From Chitinophagaceae bacterium (GTDB lineage Bacteria > Bacteroidota > Bacteroidia > Chitinophagales > Chitinophagaceae): a DNA stretch of 64,000 nucleotides. Location of the stretch: assembly GCA_027486835.1 (NCBI GenBank), contig JAIXOJ010000036.1, positions 1 to 64,000 of the forward strand, in the 5' to 3' direction. The notes under the pieces are model-generated. The model did not search any database. It saw only the letters and a program-made list of their open reading frames with translations, and was not told the origin of the DNA. Numbering within the stretch: the stretch's first letter is position 1; each line of letters begins with the position of its first letter. Positions 46,867 through 55,598 of this stretch are shown in pieces. The position numbers were made by a program, and so were the translations under genes.

Positions 46867-48135
46867 ATGAGTATTGCAATTAAAGCTGAAAATATTTCCA
46901 AGGCTTATCAACTTGGAGAATTTACAACTGGAACACTTTCACGAGATATCGAAAGATGGTGGGCCAACATTAGGGGCAAGGAAGATCCGTATCTAAAAAT
47001 TGGTGAAGCTAACGATCGCACAGTAAAGGGTAATTCTGATATAGTATGGAGTTTAAATGATATCTCATTTGAGATTAAACAAGGTGATGCGGTTGGGATT
47101 ATTGGAAGAAACGGCGCAGGGAAGAGTACACTTTTAAAAGTTTTAAGCAGGGTAACATCCCCAACAAAGGGTTCAATCAAAGTAAAAGGACGAATTGCAT
47201 CTTTATTAGAAGTTGGAACTGGTTTTCATCCGGAGTTAACTGGTAGGGAAAATATCTTTCTTAACGGTGCTATACTTGGAATGCGAAAACATGAAATTCA
47301 AAGAAAATTTGATGAAATTGTAGATTTTGCTGGAGTCGAACGTTACTTAGATACGCCAGTTAAACGATATAGTAGTGGTATGTATGTTCGTTTAGCATTT
47401 GCAGTTGCAGCTCATTTAGAATGTGAAATTTTAATTGTTGATGAGGTGCTTGCAGTTGGAGATGCAGAGTTTCAAAGAAAATGCCTTGGTAAAATGGGGG
47501 ATGTTAGCAAAGGGGAAGGAAGAACGGTTCTTTTTGTAAGCCACAATATGGGTGCCGTAAGTCAATTGTGTAAGGATGTTATTGTTTTACAAAATGGCGG
47601 TAAGATTTACCAGGGAAATACAAACGATGGAATTGTATTGTATAATAAAATGGGCATAAATGAAAATGTAATTTATGAATATGATGTAAAATTCAAGAAA
47701 AAACATTTTATAAAAAAAGCGATTCTAAAACAATTTGGTCATATAACTAACGCAGTAGAAAACGGAACATCCATTGAATTTGAATTAGATATTGAGTGTG
47801 CAAGTGATTTAACAGTTTCATTTGAATTTATTTTAAAGGATAAAGATTATAAGGAAATAATATTCTCCCCATTAGGATTAGCATTTTCGAAAGATCATTC
47901 TATCTTAAAGGGAGCATCACGTATTCAACTATCTTTTGCTATTCCATATTTGGCTACTGGTAGGTATTATGTTGATTTAATTATGGCACAAGCAGGGGTT
48001 CAAACTTATGATCATGCTTATAATGCACTGTATTTTGATATTCTTAATAACTATAACGATAAAACAGGTTGGGTATTCACACAAGCGATGGGGCAGGGTG
48101 CAATTCTTGTAGAAGGTGATAGCCAAATTTTATAA
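46867..48135 (+). CDS. Polysaccharide ABC transporter ATP-binding protein (Wzt-type)
   Basis: A 422-aa ATPase. The nucleotide-binding domain has Walker A GIIGRNGAGKST (about 77-88), signature RYSSGMYVRLAFAVAAH and Walker B CEILIVDEVLAVGD, with FVSHNMGAV as H-loop. A C-terminal domain of about 150 residues (270-420, beta-rich, for example SIEFELDIECASDLTVSFEF) is the Wzt_C-type substrate-reading domain that recognises the glycan end. Such domains usually read a chain-terminal modification, so a capping enzyme may exist in the locus or beyond it. Confidence 0.93.
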   Translation: MSIAIKAENISKAYQLGEFTTGTLSRDIERWWANIRGKEDPYLKIGEANDRTVKGNSDIVWSLNDISFEIKQGDAVGIIGRNGAGKSTLLKVLSRVTSPTKGSIKVKGRIASLLEVGTGFHPELTGRENIFLNGAILGMRKHEIQRKFDEIVDFAGVERYLDTPVKRYSSGMYVRLAFAVAAHLECEILIVDEVLAVGDAEFQRKCLGKMGDVSKGEGRTVLFVSHNMGAVSQLCKDVIVLQNGGKIYQGNTNDGIVLYNKMGINENVIYEYDVKFKKKHFIKKAILKQFGHITNAVENGTSIEFELDIECASDLTVSFEFILKDKDYKEIIFSPLGLAFSKDHSILKGASRIQLSFAIPYLATGRYYVDLIMAQAGVQTYDHAYNALYFDILNNYNDKTGWVFTQAMGQGAILVEGDSQIL

Positions 48136-48141
48136 AATATT

Positions 48142-49386
48142 TTGAAAATTGCTTTAGTAACATTTGAATTTCCTCCAGGAAAGAATGTCGGTGGAATTGG
48201 CACTTATTTCTTTCAGCTATCTAGAGGTTTGTGTGAAAAAGGAAATTCGGTTTTTGTTTTTACAAGTTCTTTAGATATTGATTCAGTTGTTACAGAAGTT
48301 GATAATTTAACAATTGTTAGGATTGTCGAAAATTCAAGAATTAATTTTGCAACTACCGTTCTACCATATTTTAAGTATTGGAATGAAAAAATTAGTCATT
48401 TTGATGTAATAGAAGGGCCTGAGTATAATGCGGATACAAGGGAAATAAAACGCATCTTCCCACATATTCCATTGGTGCTAAAATTACATACACCAACTTT
48501 TTGGGTTAGTTTTTTGAATAGGTTTAATCCTCCATTGCATGTCAAATTAAGGTTTTTGATTGCTGGATTTTTAAGGGGACAAATTCCAAGAAGGTATTGG
48601 AACTATCAATTTTCTTTAGAAAGGTATTTGAAAGAAGATGACATCGAATATAAACATGCTTTAGAAGCAGATTTACTTTCTAGTCCTTGTAAAAGTTTGG
48701 CTTCAATAATTCAGCAATATTGGGGCATTGATAATAATTTTATTGAAATTATTGCTAACCCATTAAGGATTGATTCAAAGTTTAATTCAATTAATTCAAT
48801 CAACACATCAAACATAACAATTTCTTTTATTGGTCGGTTAGAATTTCGTAAGGGAATTTTGTTATTATTAGATGTTATTCCATCAATCGTTAAAAAGTAT
48901 CCCAGTGTCATTTTCAATTTTGTTGGTGCTGCTGATCCCTCTCCGATTCCCTCTATTTTGATGGATAAGTATATACAACGAGGATTAAAAAATTTTAATT
49001 CCAATCTCCGGTTTACTGGTAGAATAAATCTTGAACAACTTATTGATGAGTTGAATTCAACGTCAATTTGTATTTTCCCAAGTATTTGGGAGAATTTTCC
49101 TAATGTATGTTTGGAGGCAATGTCTGCGGGGAAAGCAATAATTGCTTCAAAGAATGGCGGAATGTCAGAAATGATTGAACATAATGTTAGTGGATTGTTG
49201 ATTGATCCAAAAAATACTCTTGAAATGAGCAATGCATTGACCTATTTAATTAGCAGCGAGGCTGAAAGAGATAGATTAGGTAGAAATGCTAGACTACGAG
49301 TTGCAGATGCATTTAACTACGACGTAATTATTAGTCAACAAATGCAGATTTATAAACAGGCAATTGATAAATGCATTAATAAATAA
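48142..49386 (+). CDS. Glycosyltransferase family 4
   Basis: A 414-aa GT-B enzyme: FEFPPGKNVGGIGTYFFQLS at the N-terminus, ISFIGRLEFRKGILLLLDVI at the start of the C-domain, and EX7E in WENFPNVCLEAMSAG, then IIASKNGGMSEMIEHNVSG. The start is TTG 48142, which places the first beta strand (KIALVTFEFP) at the N-terminus. Stop and next start overlap by one base (TAATG). Confidence 0.88.
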   Translation: MKIALVTFEFPPGKNVGGIGTYFFQLSRGLCEKGNSVFVFTSSLDIDSVVTEVDNLTIVRIVENSRINFATTVLPYFKYWNEKISHFDVIEGPEYNADTREIKRIFPHIPLVLKLHTPTFWVSFLNRFNPPLHVKLRFLIAGFLRGQIPRRYWNYQFSLERYLKEDDIEYKHALEADLLSSPCKSLASIIQQYWGIDNNFIEIIANPLRIDSKFNSINSINTSNITISFIGRLEFRKGILLLLDVIPSIVKKYPSVIFNFVGAADPSPIPSILMDKYIQRGLKNFNSNLRFTGRINLEQLIDELNSTSICIFPSIWENFPNVCLEAMSAGKAIIASKNGGMSEMIEHNVSGLLIDPKNTLEMSNALTYLISSEAERDRLGRNARLRVADAFNYDVIISQQMQIYKQAIDKCINK

Positions 49387-50333
49387 TGAAGCTTATTTCT
49401 GTAATTATTTGTACCTATAATCCTAATTTAGATTTTCTACATAGGGTTTTAGATGCTTTAAAGCAGCAGACTTGTTCACCAGAATTTTGGGAATTAATAA
49501 TTGTTGATAATGCTTCAACCATACCATTATCTGATGTAATTAATGTTGACTGGAAATCAAAGGCAAGGATTGTTGTACAAAATAAGCCAGGATTAGCAAA
49601 TGCCCGTTTTAAAGGAAGCCAAGAAGCTAATGGCGAATGGATAGTGTTTGTTGATGATGATAATGTTCTAGATTATGATTATTTGAAACAAGTACAATTA
49701 ATCATTGAAGGCAATAACCAAATTGGCATTTTTGGTGGTAAAGCCTTGCCAGATTTTCTTGGTATTAAACCGCCTAATTGGTTAAATGAGTTCTATGGCA
49801 TTTTAGCCTTAAAAGATTATGGTGTTACATCATTTGTTTCTGATTATCACATTACCCAAAACAAGCTACCCCCTCAATTTCAATATCCTTCATTTGCACC
49901 TGCAGGTGCGGGCATGTGTGTTTTGAAAAAAGTCTTTGATGCTTATTGTCAGTTGGCTAAAATAGATCCTCTACGGTCAAACCTTGGTAGAAAAGGAAAA
50001 AATATGGCTTCTGGCGAAGACAATGATATAATTCTAGAAATCATTAAACAAGGGTATCAGGTTGCTTATTTCCCACAATTGGTTTTGATTCACATTATTC
50101 CCGTTAATCGAATGAAAGTTGATTACATGGCTAAATTAAATTTTGCTATGAATATTTCTTGGATTCAAGTGTTGACTATTCACGGAATTTGCCCATGGAG
50201 TCCAATTCCTGGTTGGTCTATCCCTTTGAGACAGGCAAAAGCTTGGTTTACTTATACAGCATGGAAAAGTGAGGCATCTTTGATAAAATGGCGTGGAGCC
50301 TGCGGATTATTTTATGCACTTGGAAAACGATAA
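49386..50333 (+). CDS. Glycosyltransferase family 2
   Basis: A 315-aa GT-A inverting enzyme: ISVIICTYNPNLDFLHRVLD at the start, IIVDNAST, the DxD-type metal motif FVDDDNVLDYDYL and the catalytic-base segment SGEDNDIILEI. The C-terminal ~60 residues are amphipathic and Trp-rich, possibly membrane-touching. It overlaps the preceding gene by one base. Confidence 0.9.
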   Translation: MKLISVIICTYNPNLDFLHRVLDALKQQTCSPEFWELIIVDNASTIPLSDVINVDWKSKARIVVQNKPGLANARFKGSQEANGEWIVFVDDDNVLDYDYLKQVQLIIEGNNQIGIFGGKALPDFLGIKPPNWLNEFYGILALKDYGVTSFVSDYHITQNKLPPQFQYPSFAPAGAGMCVLKKVFDAYCQLAKIDPLRSNLGRKGKNMASGEDNDIILEIIKQGYQVAYFPQLVLIHIIPVNRMKVDYMAKLNFAMNISWIQVLTIHGICPWSPIPGWSIPLRQAKAWFTYTAWKSEASLIKWRGACGLFYALGKR

Positions 50334-50377
50334 GATAATTTTTTTAGAAAATTAGTTTAAAAGGTAAACAAAAAATT

Positions 50378-51295
50378 ATGTTGGGTAAATTAGCCTATCA
50401 AATATTTTTTAAGCCGTTATCTGAGTGGAAAGCAATCCAAAAAAAGGGAGGCTTTAAAAATGCTCAATTGATAGAAGCTAATAGGAAAGAAATGGAAATG
50501 GCTGCGAATAGTTTATCGGTTAGTCCTTCCTATTCTGGTGCTTTGCAAATTCATTTTCTAACTGGAAAGAAATTTTGGTATCAAACAGCTTTCTGTGCTT
50601 ATTCTTTATCCAAAGTGTGTAATGTGCCATTACAATTTGTGTTTCATGATGACGGCACATTTGATATAAATTTAAAGAAGCAAGTATCTTCTCAATTTCC
50701 AGGTTCAATTATTAAAGACATTGCTTCAATAAATGAGAAGTTAGCTACACACCTACCACCATCGAAATACCCTTTCTTGCATCATAAACGAAAAGTGTAT
50801 CCTCATATCCGTAAGCTTACAGATGTACATTCCGGAGAAAGTGGTTGGAAATTGTTACTAGATTCCGATATGTTGTTTTTTAAAACACCACATCAAATGA
50901 TTGATTGGCTACAGCATCCAATTAATCCCTTTTTAATTTTGGATGCAATCAATTCCTATCATTATAGTTTTAATCTGATGGAGTCATTAGCAACTAAGAA
51001 AATTGCACCTTATTTGAACGTAGGTGCTATAGGTCTTAGAAGTGAGACAATTGATTGGGACAAGATTGAATATTGGGCAAAAACTATGGAGGCTAAGGAA
51101 GGAAGTAGTTACTACTTAGAACAAGCTTTATCTGCTATGATTGTAGCTGGACAATCTTTAACTCTGGGTGATAAAGAAGAATATGTTGTGTTGCCCCTCA
51201 AAGAGGAAGTTTTGCAACCCACAAAAACCCTGCATCATTATGTTGCAGAATCAAAAGAATGGTACTTCAAAACAGGGTGGAGAAATATTTTGTAA
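50378..51295 (+). CDS. Putative GT-A fold transferase, unknown specificity
   Basis: A 305-aa protein without clear named family. It has LQIHFLTGKKFWYQTAFCAY, LQFVFHDDGTF and a convincing DxD metal motif KLLLDSDMLFFKTP (D162, D164), followed by YLNVGAIGLRSE and a C-terminal HHYVAESKEWYF, the layout of GT8-like glycosyltransferases. The N-terminal ~50 residues are helical and basic. It ends the plus-strand gene run; a bidirectional terminator follows directly (51301-51345). The enzyme class is inferred from motif spacing. Confidence 0.65.
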   Translation: MLGKLAYQIFFKPLSEWKAIQKKGGFKNAQLIEANRKEMEMAANSLSVSPSYSGALQIHFLTGKKFWYQTAFCAYSLSKVCNVPLQFVFHDDGTFDINLKKQVSSQFPGSIIKDIASINEKLATHLPPSKYPFLHHKRKVYPHIRKLTDVHSGESGWKLLLDSDMLFFKTPHQMIDWLQHPINPFLILDAINSYHYSFNLMESLATKKIAPYLNVGAIGLRSETIDWDKIEYWAKTMEAKEGSSYYLEQALSAMIVAGQSLTLGDKEEYVVLPLKEEVLQPTKTLHHYVAESKEWYFKTGWRNIL

Positions 51296-51300
51296 ATAGC

Positions 51301-51345
51301 AAAAGGCGTAGAATTTATTTGTGAATCCTACGCCTTTTGTTTTTA
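51301..51345. terminator. Bidirectional terminator
   Basis: AAAAGGCGTAGAATT pairs with AATCCTACGCCTTTT (one bulge or mismatch) and is flanked by A and T runs. It lies between the convergent ends of the putative transferase and the fibronectin-like gene. Confidence 0.85.
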
Positions 51346-51346
51346 G

Positions 51347-52009
51347 TTATAGCAGTGTTGATGTATTTGCAATAGGTGATAATAGACTATTTCCTGCTGC
51401 ATTGTAGGTAATGACAGCTACACTTACTTTTTTTTGGGGTTCTAGATGTTTAAATGTAGCAGATTTCTTAGTGCTTGATAGTACTAATGCATTTGTTTCT
51501 TTTGGAATTACAATGGTGTCACCAATAATGCTAACATTAAATTCTCCATCGATTACTAATATAAATGTATAGAAGTCTGTATCCTCTATTGTTTTTGCCA
51601 ATACATTTATTTGGCCGCCAGGCTTACTTTCTAGTTTGGTGATTATTGTGGTCTGAGGCGCTTGAGTTGCCAAGCCTGTTGGCTTGGTAGACTCAAAACC
51701 AGCTAGATGAATAATATCTGGGTTTCCTTTTGCAACTGTGTCAACATAATTTGCCACAATACGAAGTTTAACGTCTAATAATTCATTTTCCTTTTCAAAT
51801 TTATCTGCCGCAACTTGGCCATCTTTTCTTGTCGAATGTAGAATCTCAACATTATTAGCTGTGGCATCTAGGGTAGTAACTTCTGTTGGTGGGCTGGCAA
51901 AAGTTGTGGCATTACCCGTAATACATTTAGCTACTTTGTGAGCTAGGCTAGCTGACTCTAGTGGTTTCTTCTTCTTCCACGTAATTTTACACACTATTTT
52001 TCTGGGCAT
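51347..52009 (-). CDS. Hypothetical protein with fibronectin III-like domain
   Basis: A 220-aa protein. The N-terminal ~85 residues are helical (FASPPTEVTTLDATANNVEI, LLDVKLRIVANYVDTVAKGN), and the C-terminal ~90 residues are beta-rich and end like a fibronectin type III domain (FKHLEPQKKVSVAVITYNAA, then GNSLLSP). I recall similar ~220-aa proteins in many Bacteroidota, often near repetitive DNA, without known role. No signal peptide is seen. It is embedded, on the opposite strand, in the polysaccharide locus. Confidence 0.65.
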   Translation of the reverse strand: MPRKIVCKITWKKKKPLESASLAHKVAKCITGNATTFASPPTEVTTLDATANNVEILHSTRKDGQVAADKFEKENELLDVKLRIVANYVDTVAKGNPDIIHLAGFESTKPTGLATQAPQTTIITKLESKPGGQINVLAKTIEDTDFYTFILVIDGEFNVSIIGDTIVIPKETNALVLSSTKKSATFKHLEPQKKVSVAVITYNAAGNSLLSPIANTSTLL

Positions 52010-52032
52010 ACGATATGGTTGTTGAAATTTTT

Positions 52033-52053
52033 ATAGAAACGCAACGTTTCTAT
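52033..52053. promoter_or_regulatory. Perfect hairpin upstream of fibronectin-like gene
   Basis: ATAGAAACG-CAA-CGTTTCTAT, a perfect 9-bp stem with 3-nt loop, 24 bp upstream of the minus-strand start codon and without a T run. Its position in the 5' leader suggests a regulatory site or mRNA hairpin rather than a terminator. Its arm TAGAAACG resembles the TAGAAACAG part of the 42-bp repeats nearby. Confidence 0.35.
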
Positions 52054-52378
52054 TGTTCAACGAGCTATTCAATTTCAAATTGTGTGCCAATTTGTTTACA
52101 ATCGGTACTTCGGCAGCCTACTAAAACGAATAATCGCAGCTTCATTTATTTTTATTACGATAGTCTTTTAAACTTTTTCGATAATAATTGATTAGAGTAA
52201 AATGAATGGTTTATCAATTGAGCTACTTTTGATTGTATAAAGAGGGTTTGTTAAAAGTTTATAAGGAATTAGGGTGAATGGTACGTTATGTAAAGTAAAA
52301 GAATAGGGGTAGAATTTATTTTTATCATTTTTGAAGTAAATAAGTAGTACAGTTTTTTTTAACCATTTTGTCCCAAAT
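52054..52378. other. AT-rich non-coding DNA
   Basis: No defensible gene. A minus-strand frame of 85 codons (52192-52449) has no family character and runs into the repeat array. Confidence 0.4.
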
Positions 52379-52728
52379 AGAATAGAAACAGAATTAATTC
52401 CTAATCCTTTTAGGTAAAATAAATAGAAACAGATTTTGTTCCTATTCATTTTGTTTAAAAAGAATAGAAACAGATTTAGTTCCTAATCATTTTAGGAAAA
52501 AAAGAATAGAAACAGATTTAGTTCCTAATCATTTTAGGAAAAAAAGAATAGAAACAGATTTTGTTCCTAATTATTTTGTGTAAAAAAGAATAGAAACAGA
52601 TTTTGTTCCTAATCATTTTGGGTAAAAAAGAATAGAAACAGATTTTGTTCCTAATCATTTTAGGAAAAAAAGAATAGAAACAGATTTAGTTCCTAATTAT
52701 TTTGTGTAAAAAAGAATAGAAACAGTTT
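52379..52728. repeat. 42-bp tandem repeat array with internal hairpins (about 9 units)
   Basis: Units begin AGAATAGAAACAGATTT at 52379, 52421, 52461, 52503, 52545, 52587, 52629, 52671 and 52713; the period is 42 bp except for one or two lost bases near 52440-52460. The best units contain the perfect palindrome TTCCTAATCATTTTAGGAA (7-bp stem), and a run of A follows each. There are no unique spacers, so it is not a CRISPR array. Confidence 0.92.
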
Positions 52729-53005
52729 GACTTCGATAGGTGATTCTATAAATATTGGTTCTTTAACATTTAGAATCAAGCAGTATAAACAAATTATAAA
52801 GTAATATTTTTTGCTAAATTATAAATGAATCTTTTTGTCGTTCTAGGTTAAAAAAAGTTGAAATATTTTCATCTTTACCATAAATATCCAATTAGATTAT
52901 CAACTATTACGGAATACAATCTTTAGGAACTAAATTTTTTTTAGTATTGCTGTTGCCTAAATTTTTATTTTGATTTGGCTATAAAGTTCAGCTATAAGCT
53001 ATATT
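52729..53005. other. Leader of acyltransferase gene
   Basis: AT-rich region without gene, probably containing the promoter for the second half of the polysaccharide locus. Confidence 0.4.
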
Positions 53006-54199
53006 ATGAAATTCAAGCATCTTGAGGCTTTAAGAGGTTTAGCAGCGTTTTTAGTATTTATCAATCACATTCAAGGTAGTTTACCATACTTTGAAAAGCA
53101 TCAAAATTTATTTTTAAGAGCATTTTGTGCGTGGGGCAGCGAATCTGTAATTGTTTTTTTTATTCTGTCTGGAGTTGTCATACACCATGTATCCGTTAAG
53201 TCACTGGACACTCCAGCCCTTTTCTTGAAAAAAAGGCTTGTCAGGTTGTTACCTATATATTTTATCGCTCTTTTATTGGTTGAATTGATTTATTGGATTG
53301 TTGAACATCGATGGGACGAATCCAACAGCATAATTGGTAGTGTTTTTTTCGTAGCAACATTACAAGGATTATTGACTAGACCGTTAACCTTCAATCCAGT
53401 AATTTGGAGTTTGAGTTTTGAGATGTTTTTTTATGTTGTATACACCTTGACAATTGGTAAAAATCAACAATATCTTTTAAAATGGTGGTTTGGAGTTTCA
53501 TTGGTTGCTATTGGATTTTCTTATTTCAAGACAGATATTATTTTAGTGGATTATCTTGTTTTGATGTTCTCATTTTCTTCATTATGGTTGGTGGGTTATT
53601 TTTTTTACGGTCAACGTGATAAAATAAAGGTCAATCTACCTTTAGCTGTATTTGCTGCGAGTATGGTTCCTTCGTTGAGCAGGCTTCAAATAAGTTCAAA
53701 TTACTATGATCCGACTATTTATTTGATTTCTACTTTAATGTGGATGCCATTATTTATTGTTGCTCTAAAATCCGTCGATGATTCAAAACGGATTTATTTG
53801 TTGAAGCTTAACCATTTTCATTATTTACCTCTTTATATAATTCTGCTTTTTATATCTTTTAAATTTTCAAAATCTTTGATGGTAACTAAGGTTACTTATA
53901 ATATATTGCCTTGCCTTGCCCTACTTTTGCTGATTCCCCAATTTTGCAAGTTTACTGTTGCTTTACTACTCAGTGTTGAAAAGTATTTCATTTTCATTGG
54001 CACTATTAGTTATGCATTATATTTAGTACATAAACCATTTATTCATCTTCTCAGTCATTATTATCCTAATAGTTTGTTTGCTGATTTGGTTTTTATTATC
54101 GCATTGAGTTTTGGAACAAGCATTTTTCTGGAGTTTTGGTTTCAGCCAAGGATTAGAAATTTTTTTTTTAAAAGTTACATGAAGCCTAGAGCTATTTAA
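53006..54199 (+). CDS. Acyltransferase family 3 membrane protein
   Basis: A 397-aa multi-spanning protein (about ten helices) that would transfer acyl, usually acetyl, groups to a surface sugar. Motifs are HLEALRGLAAFLVFINHIQG (catalytic His region), VIVFFILSGVVIHHVS, LKKRLVRLLPIYF, PVIWSLSFEMFFYVVY and GTISYALYLVHKPFIHLLSH. It opens a second plus-strand run after the repeat array; a GT2 gene follows in 18 bp. Confidence 0.9.
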   Translation: MKFKHLEALRGLAAFLVFINHIQGSLPYFEKHQNLFLRAFCAWGSESVIVFFILSGVVIHHVSVKSLDTPALFLKKRLVRLLPIYFIALLLVELIYWIVEHRWDESNSIIGSVFFVATLQGLLTRPLTFNPVIWSLSFEMFFYVVYTLTIGKNQQYLLKWWFGVSLVAIGFSYFKTDIILVDYLVLMFSFSSLWLVGYFFYGQRDKIKVNLPLAVFAASMVPSLSRLQISSNYYDPTIYLISTLMWMPLFIVALKSVDDSKRIYLLKLNHFHYLPLYIILLFISFKFSKSLMVTKVTYNILPCLALLLLIPQFCKFTVALLLSVEKYFIFIGTISYALYLVHKPFIHLLSHYYPNSLFADLVFIIALSFGTSIFLEFWFQPRIRNFFFKSYMKPRAI

Positions 54200-54217
54200 T
54201 TCTTTTATACAAGTGTT

Positions 54218-55177
54218 ATGATTTCAGTATGCATGCCAGCCTATAATGCTGAAAAGTACATTAAAGCTAGTATTCAGTCTGTTCTAGCTCAAACCAATAA
54301 AAATTGGGAACTTATTATTGTGGATGATGGCTCCGAAGACAATACTTACTCGATAGCCCAACAATTCGCTAGTATCAATATCTCCGTATTAAGTGTTCCA
54401 AATAAAGGTGCTGCTGCTGCACGAAATATTGCCTATTCAATGGCTAAGGGCAATTTTATCAAGTTTATGGACGCTGATGATTTATTAAACAGCGAAATGC
54501 TTGAGAATCAGTACAACTTGGCCATTGCCCATCCACAATCTGTTATATCCGCTCAATGGGGTAGGTTTTATAAGGATGATTTGAACACATTCAAGCTAAA
54601 TGTAGAGGAATGTTGGCAAACATTAAACTCGGTCGAATGGTTGCAAAGTGCATGGAAGAATGCCCAACCTATGACCCAACCAGGCATTTTTTTAATTCCT
54701 AGGGAAATAATTGAATCAGTAGGTACTTGGGATGAAACCCTTTCCTTAAATGATGATATGGAATTTTTCACAAGAGTTATACTACAAGCAGATAAAGTTG
54801 TTTTTTCGAATGCATCTACATTGTATTATAGATCAGGTTTAGGAAGTGGTGCGCTTTCGGCTACAAAATCTGAAGAAGGAGTTCTCTCTAATTATTCTTC
54901 AATCTCTAGCAGTATTGAATACATGCTTTGCCGAGATAAATCTGAATATACACGGTTACTTTGTGCTAATCTTTTGCAGTTATTTGTTTACGATTCATAT
55001 TTGCTTCATCCAAAACTGGTAAATAAGGCTGAGAAAAAAATTGCTGATTTGGGGGGGAGTAATTTGCAAATGCCATCTGGAAAAATTTTGCAATTATTGA
55101 GTCGGTTTTTTGGATGGAAATTTGCAAAAAAAATCCATAATAAGTTGCAAAAGAAAGATGAGAAATCAGTTAATTGA
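54218..55177 (+). CDS. Glycosyltransferase family 2
   Basis: A 319-aa GT-A enzyme. Motifs are ISVCMPAYNAEKYIKASIQS, IIVDDGSEDNTYSIA, KGAAAARNIAYSMAKG and the metal-binding KFMDADDLL; the second half has WDETLSLNDDMEFFTRVI as the acceptor/base region. The last 20 bases overlap an acyltransferase fragment in another frame. Specificity cannot be read. Confidence 0.9.
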   Translation: MISVCMPAYNAEKYIKASIQSVLAQTNKNWELIIVDDGSEDNTYSIAQQFASINISVLSVPNKGAAAARNIAYSMAKGNFIKFMDADDLLNSEMLENQYNLAIAHPQSVISAQWGRFYKDDLNTFKLNVEECWQTLNSVEWLQSAWKNAQPMTQPGIFLIPREIIESVGTWDETLSLNDDMEFFTRVILQADKVVFSNASTLYYRSGLGSGALSATKSEEGVLSNYSSISSSIEYMLCRDKSEYTRLLCANLLQLFVYDSYLLHPKLVNKAEKKIADLGGSNLQMPSGKILQLLSRFFGWKFAKKIHNKLQKKDEKSVN

Positions 55178-55367
55178 TATAATTAGATTTATTGCTGCAA
55201 TTGCAGTTGCATTGTTTCATTTCAATTGTTATAATAACCCAATTAGTCCTACATGGTATAGTGAAAGTGTAAAGTTTGGTTGGTTAGCTGTGCTATTTTT
55301 TTTAATCAGCAGCTCTTGTATCGCATTAGATGCTTACAATCCAAAAAATGTAATAACTTTATCATAA
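55158..55367 (+). pseudogene. Acyltransferase 3 fragment (N-terminal only)
   Basis: Sixty-nine codons (MRNQLIDIIRFIAAIAVALF with HFNCYNN, then GWLAVLFFLISSSCIAL) correspond to the first two helices of an acyltransferase 3 protein, including the RFIAA and catalytic-His regions, then stop. The remaining ~280 residues are absent from the following 230 bp. It overlaps the end of the GT2 gene by 20 bp, as a genuine downstream gene would. It is a deletion relic. Confidence 0.8.
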
Positions 55368-55598
55368 ATTGATTTTGGAATTTATTCACCTTATCTTTTA
55401 AGTTAGATTTTTTGTCATTATTAGTATTATTGTTAGGTTTTTCTTTGAACTTATAATAATTCCTTACATTACTTACAGCAAGAAAGTAGCTAAATACTTC
55501 CAGTATTTTAAAGCTATAATGGGGCATTTAAATACATTATTTATTGAATCTATTTTGGGAAATTCCCACCGTTTCTGTATATGTAATAACTATATTTT

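Noticed and set aside
52192-52449. Minus-strand frame of 85 codons
   Set aside because: AT-rich low-complexity composition, no recognised family, and its 5' end lies inside the tandem repeats.
52379-52728. CRISPR array
   Set aside because: The units are contiguous 42-bp repeats without unique spacers and no cas genes are present.
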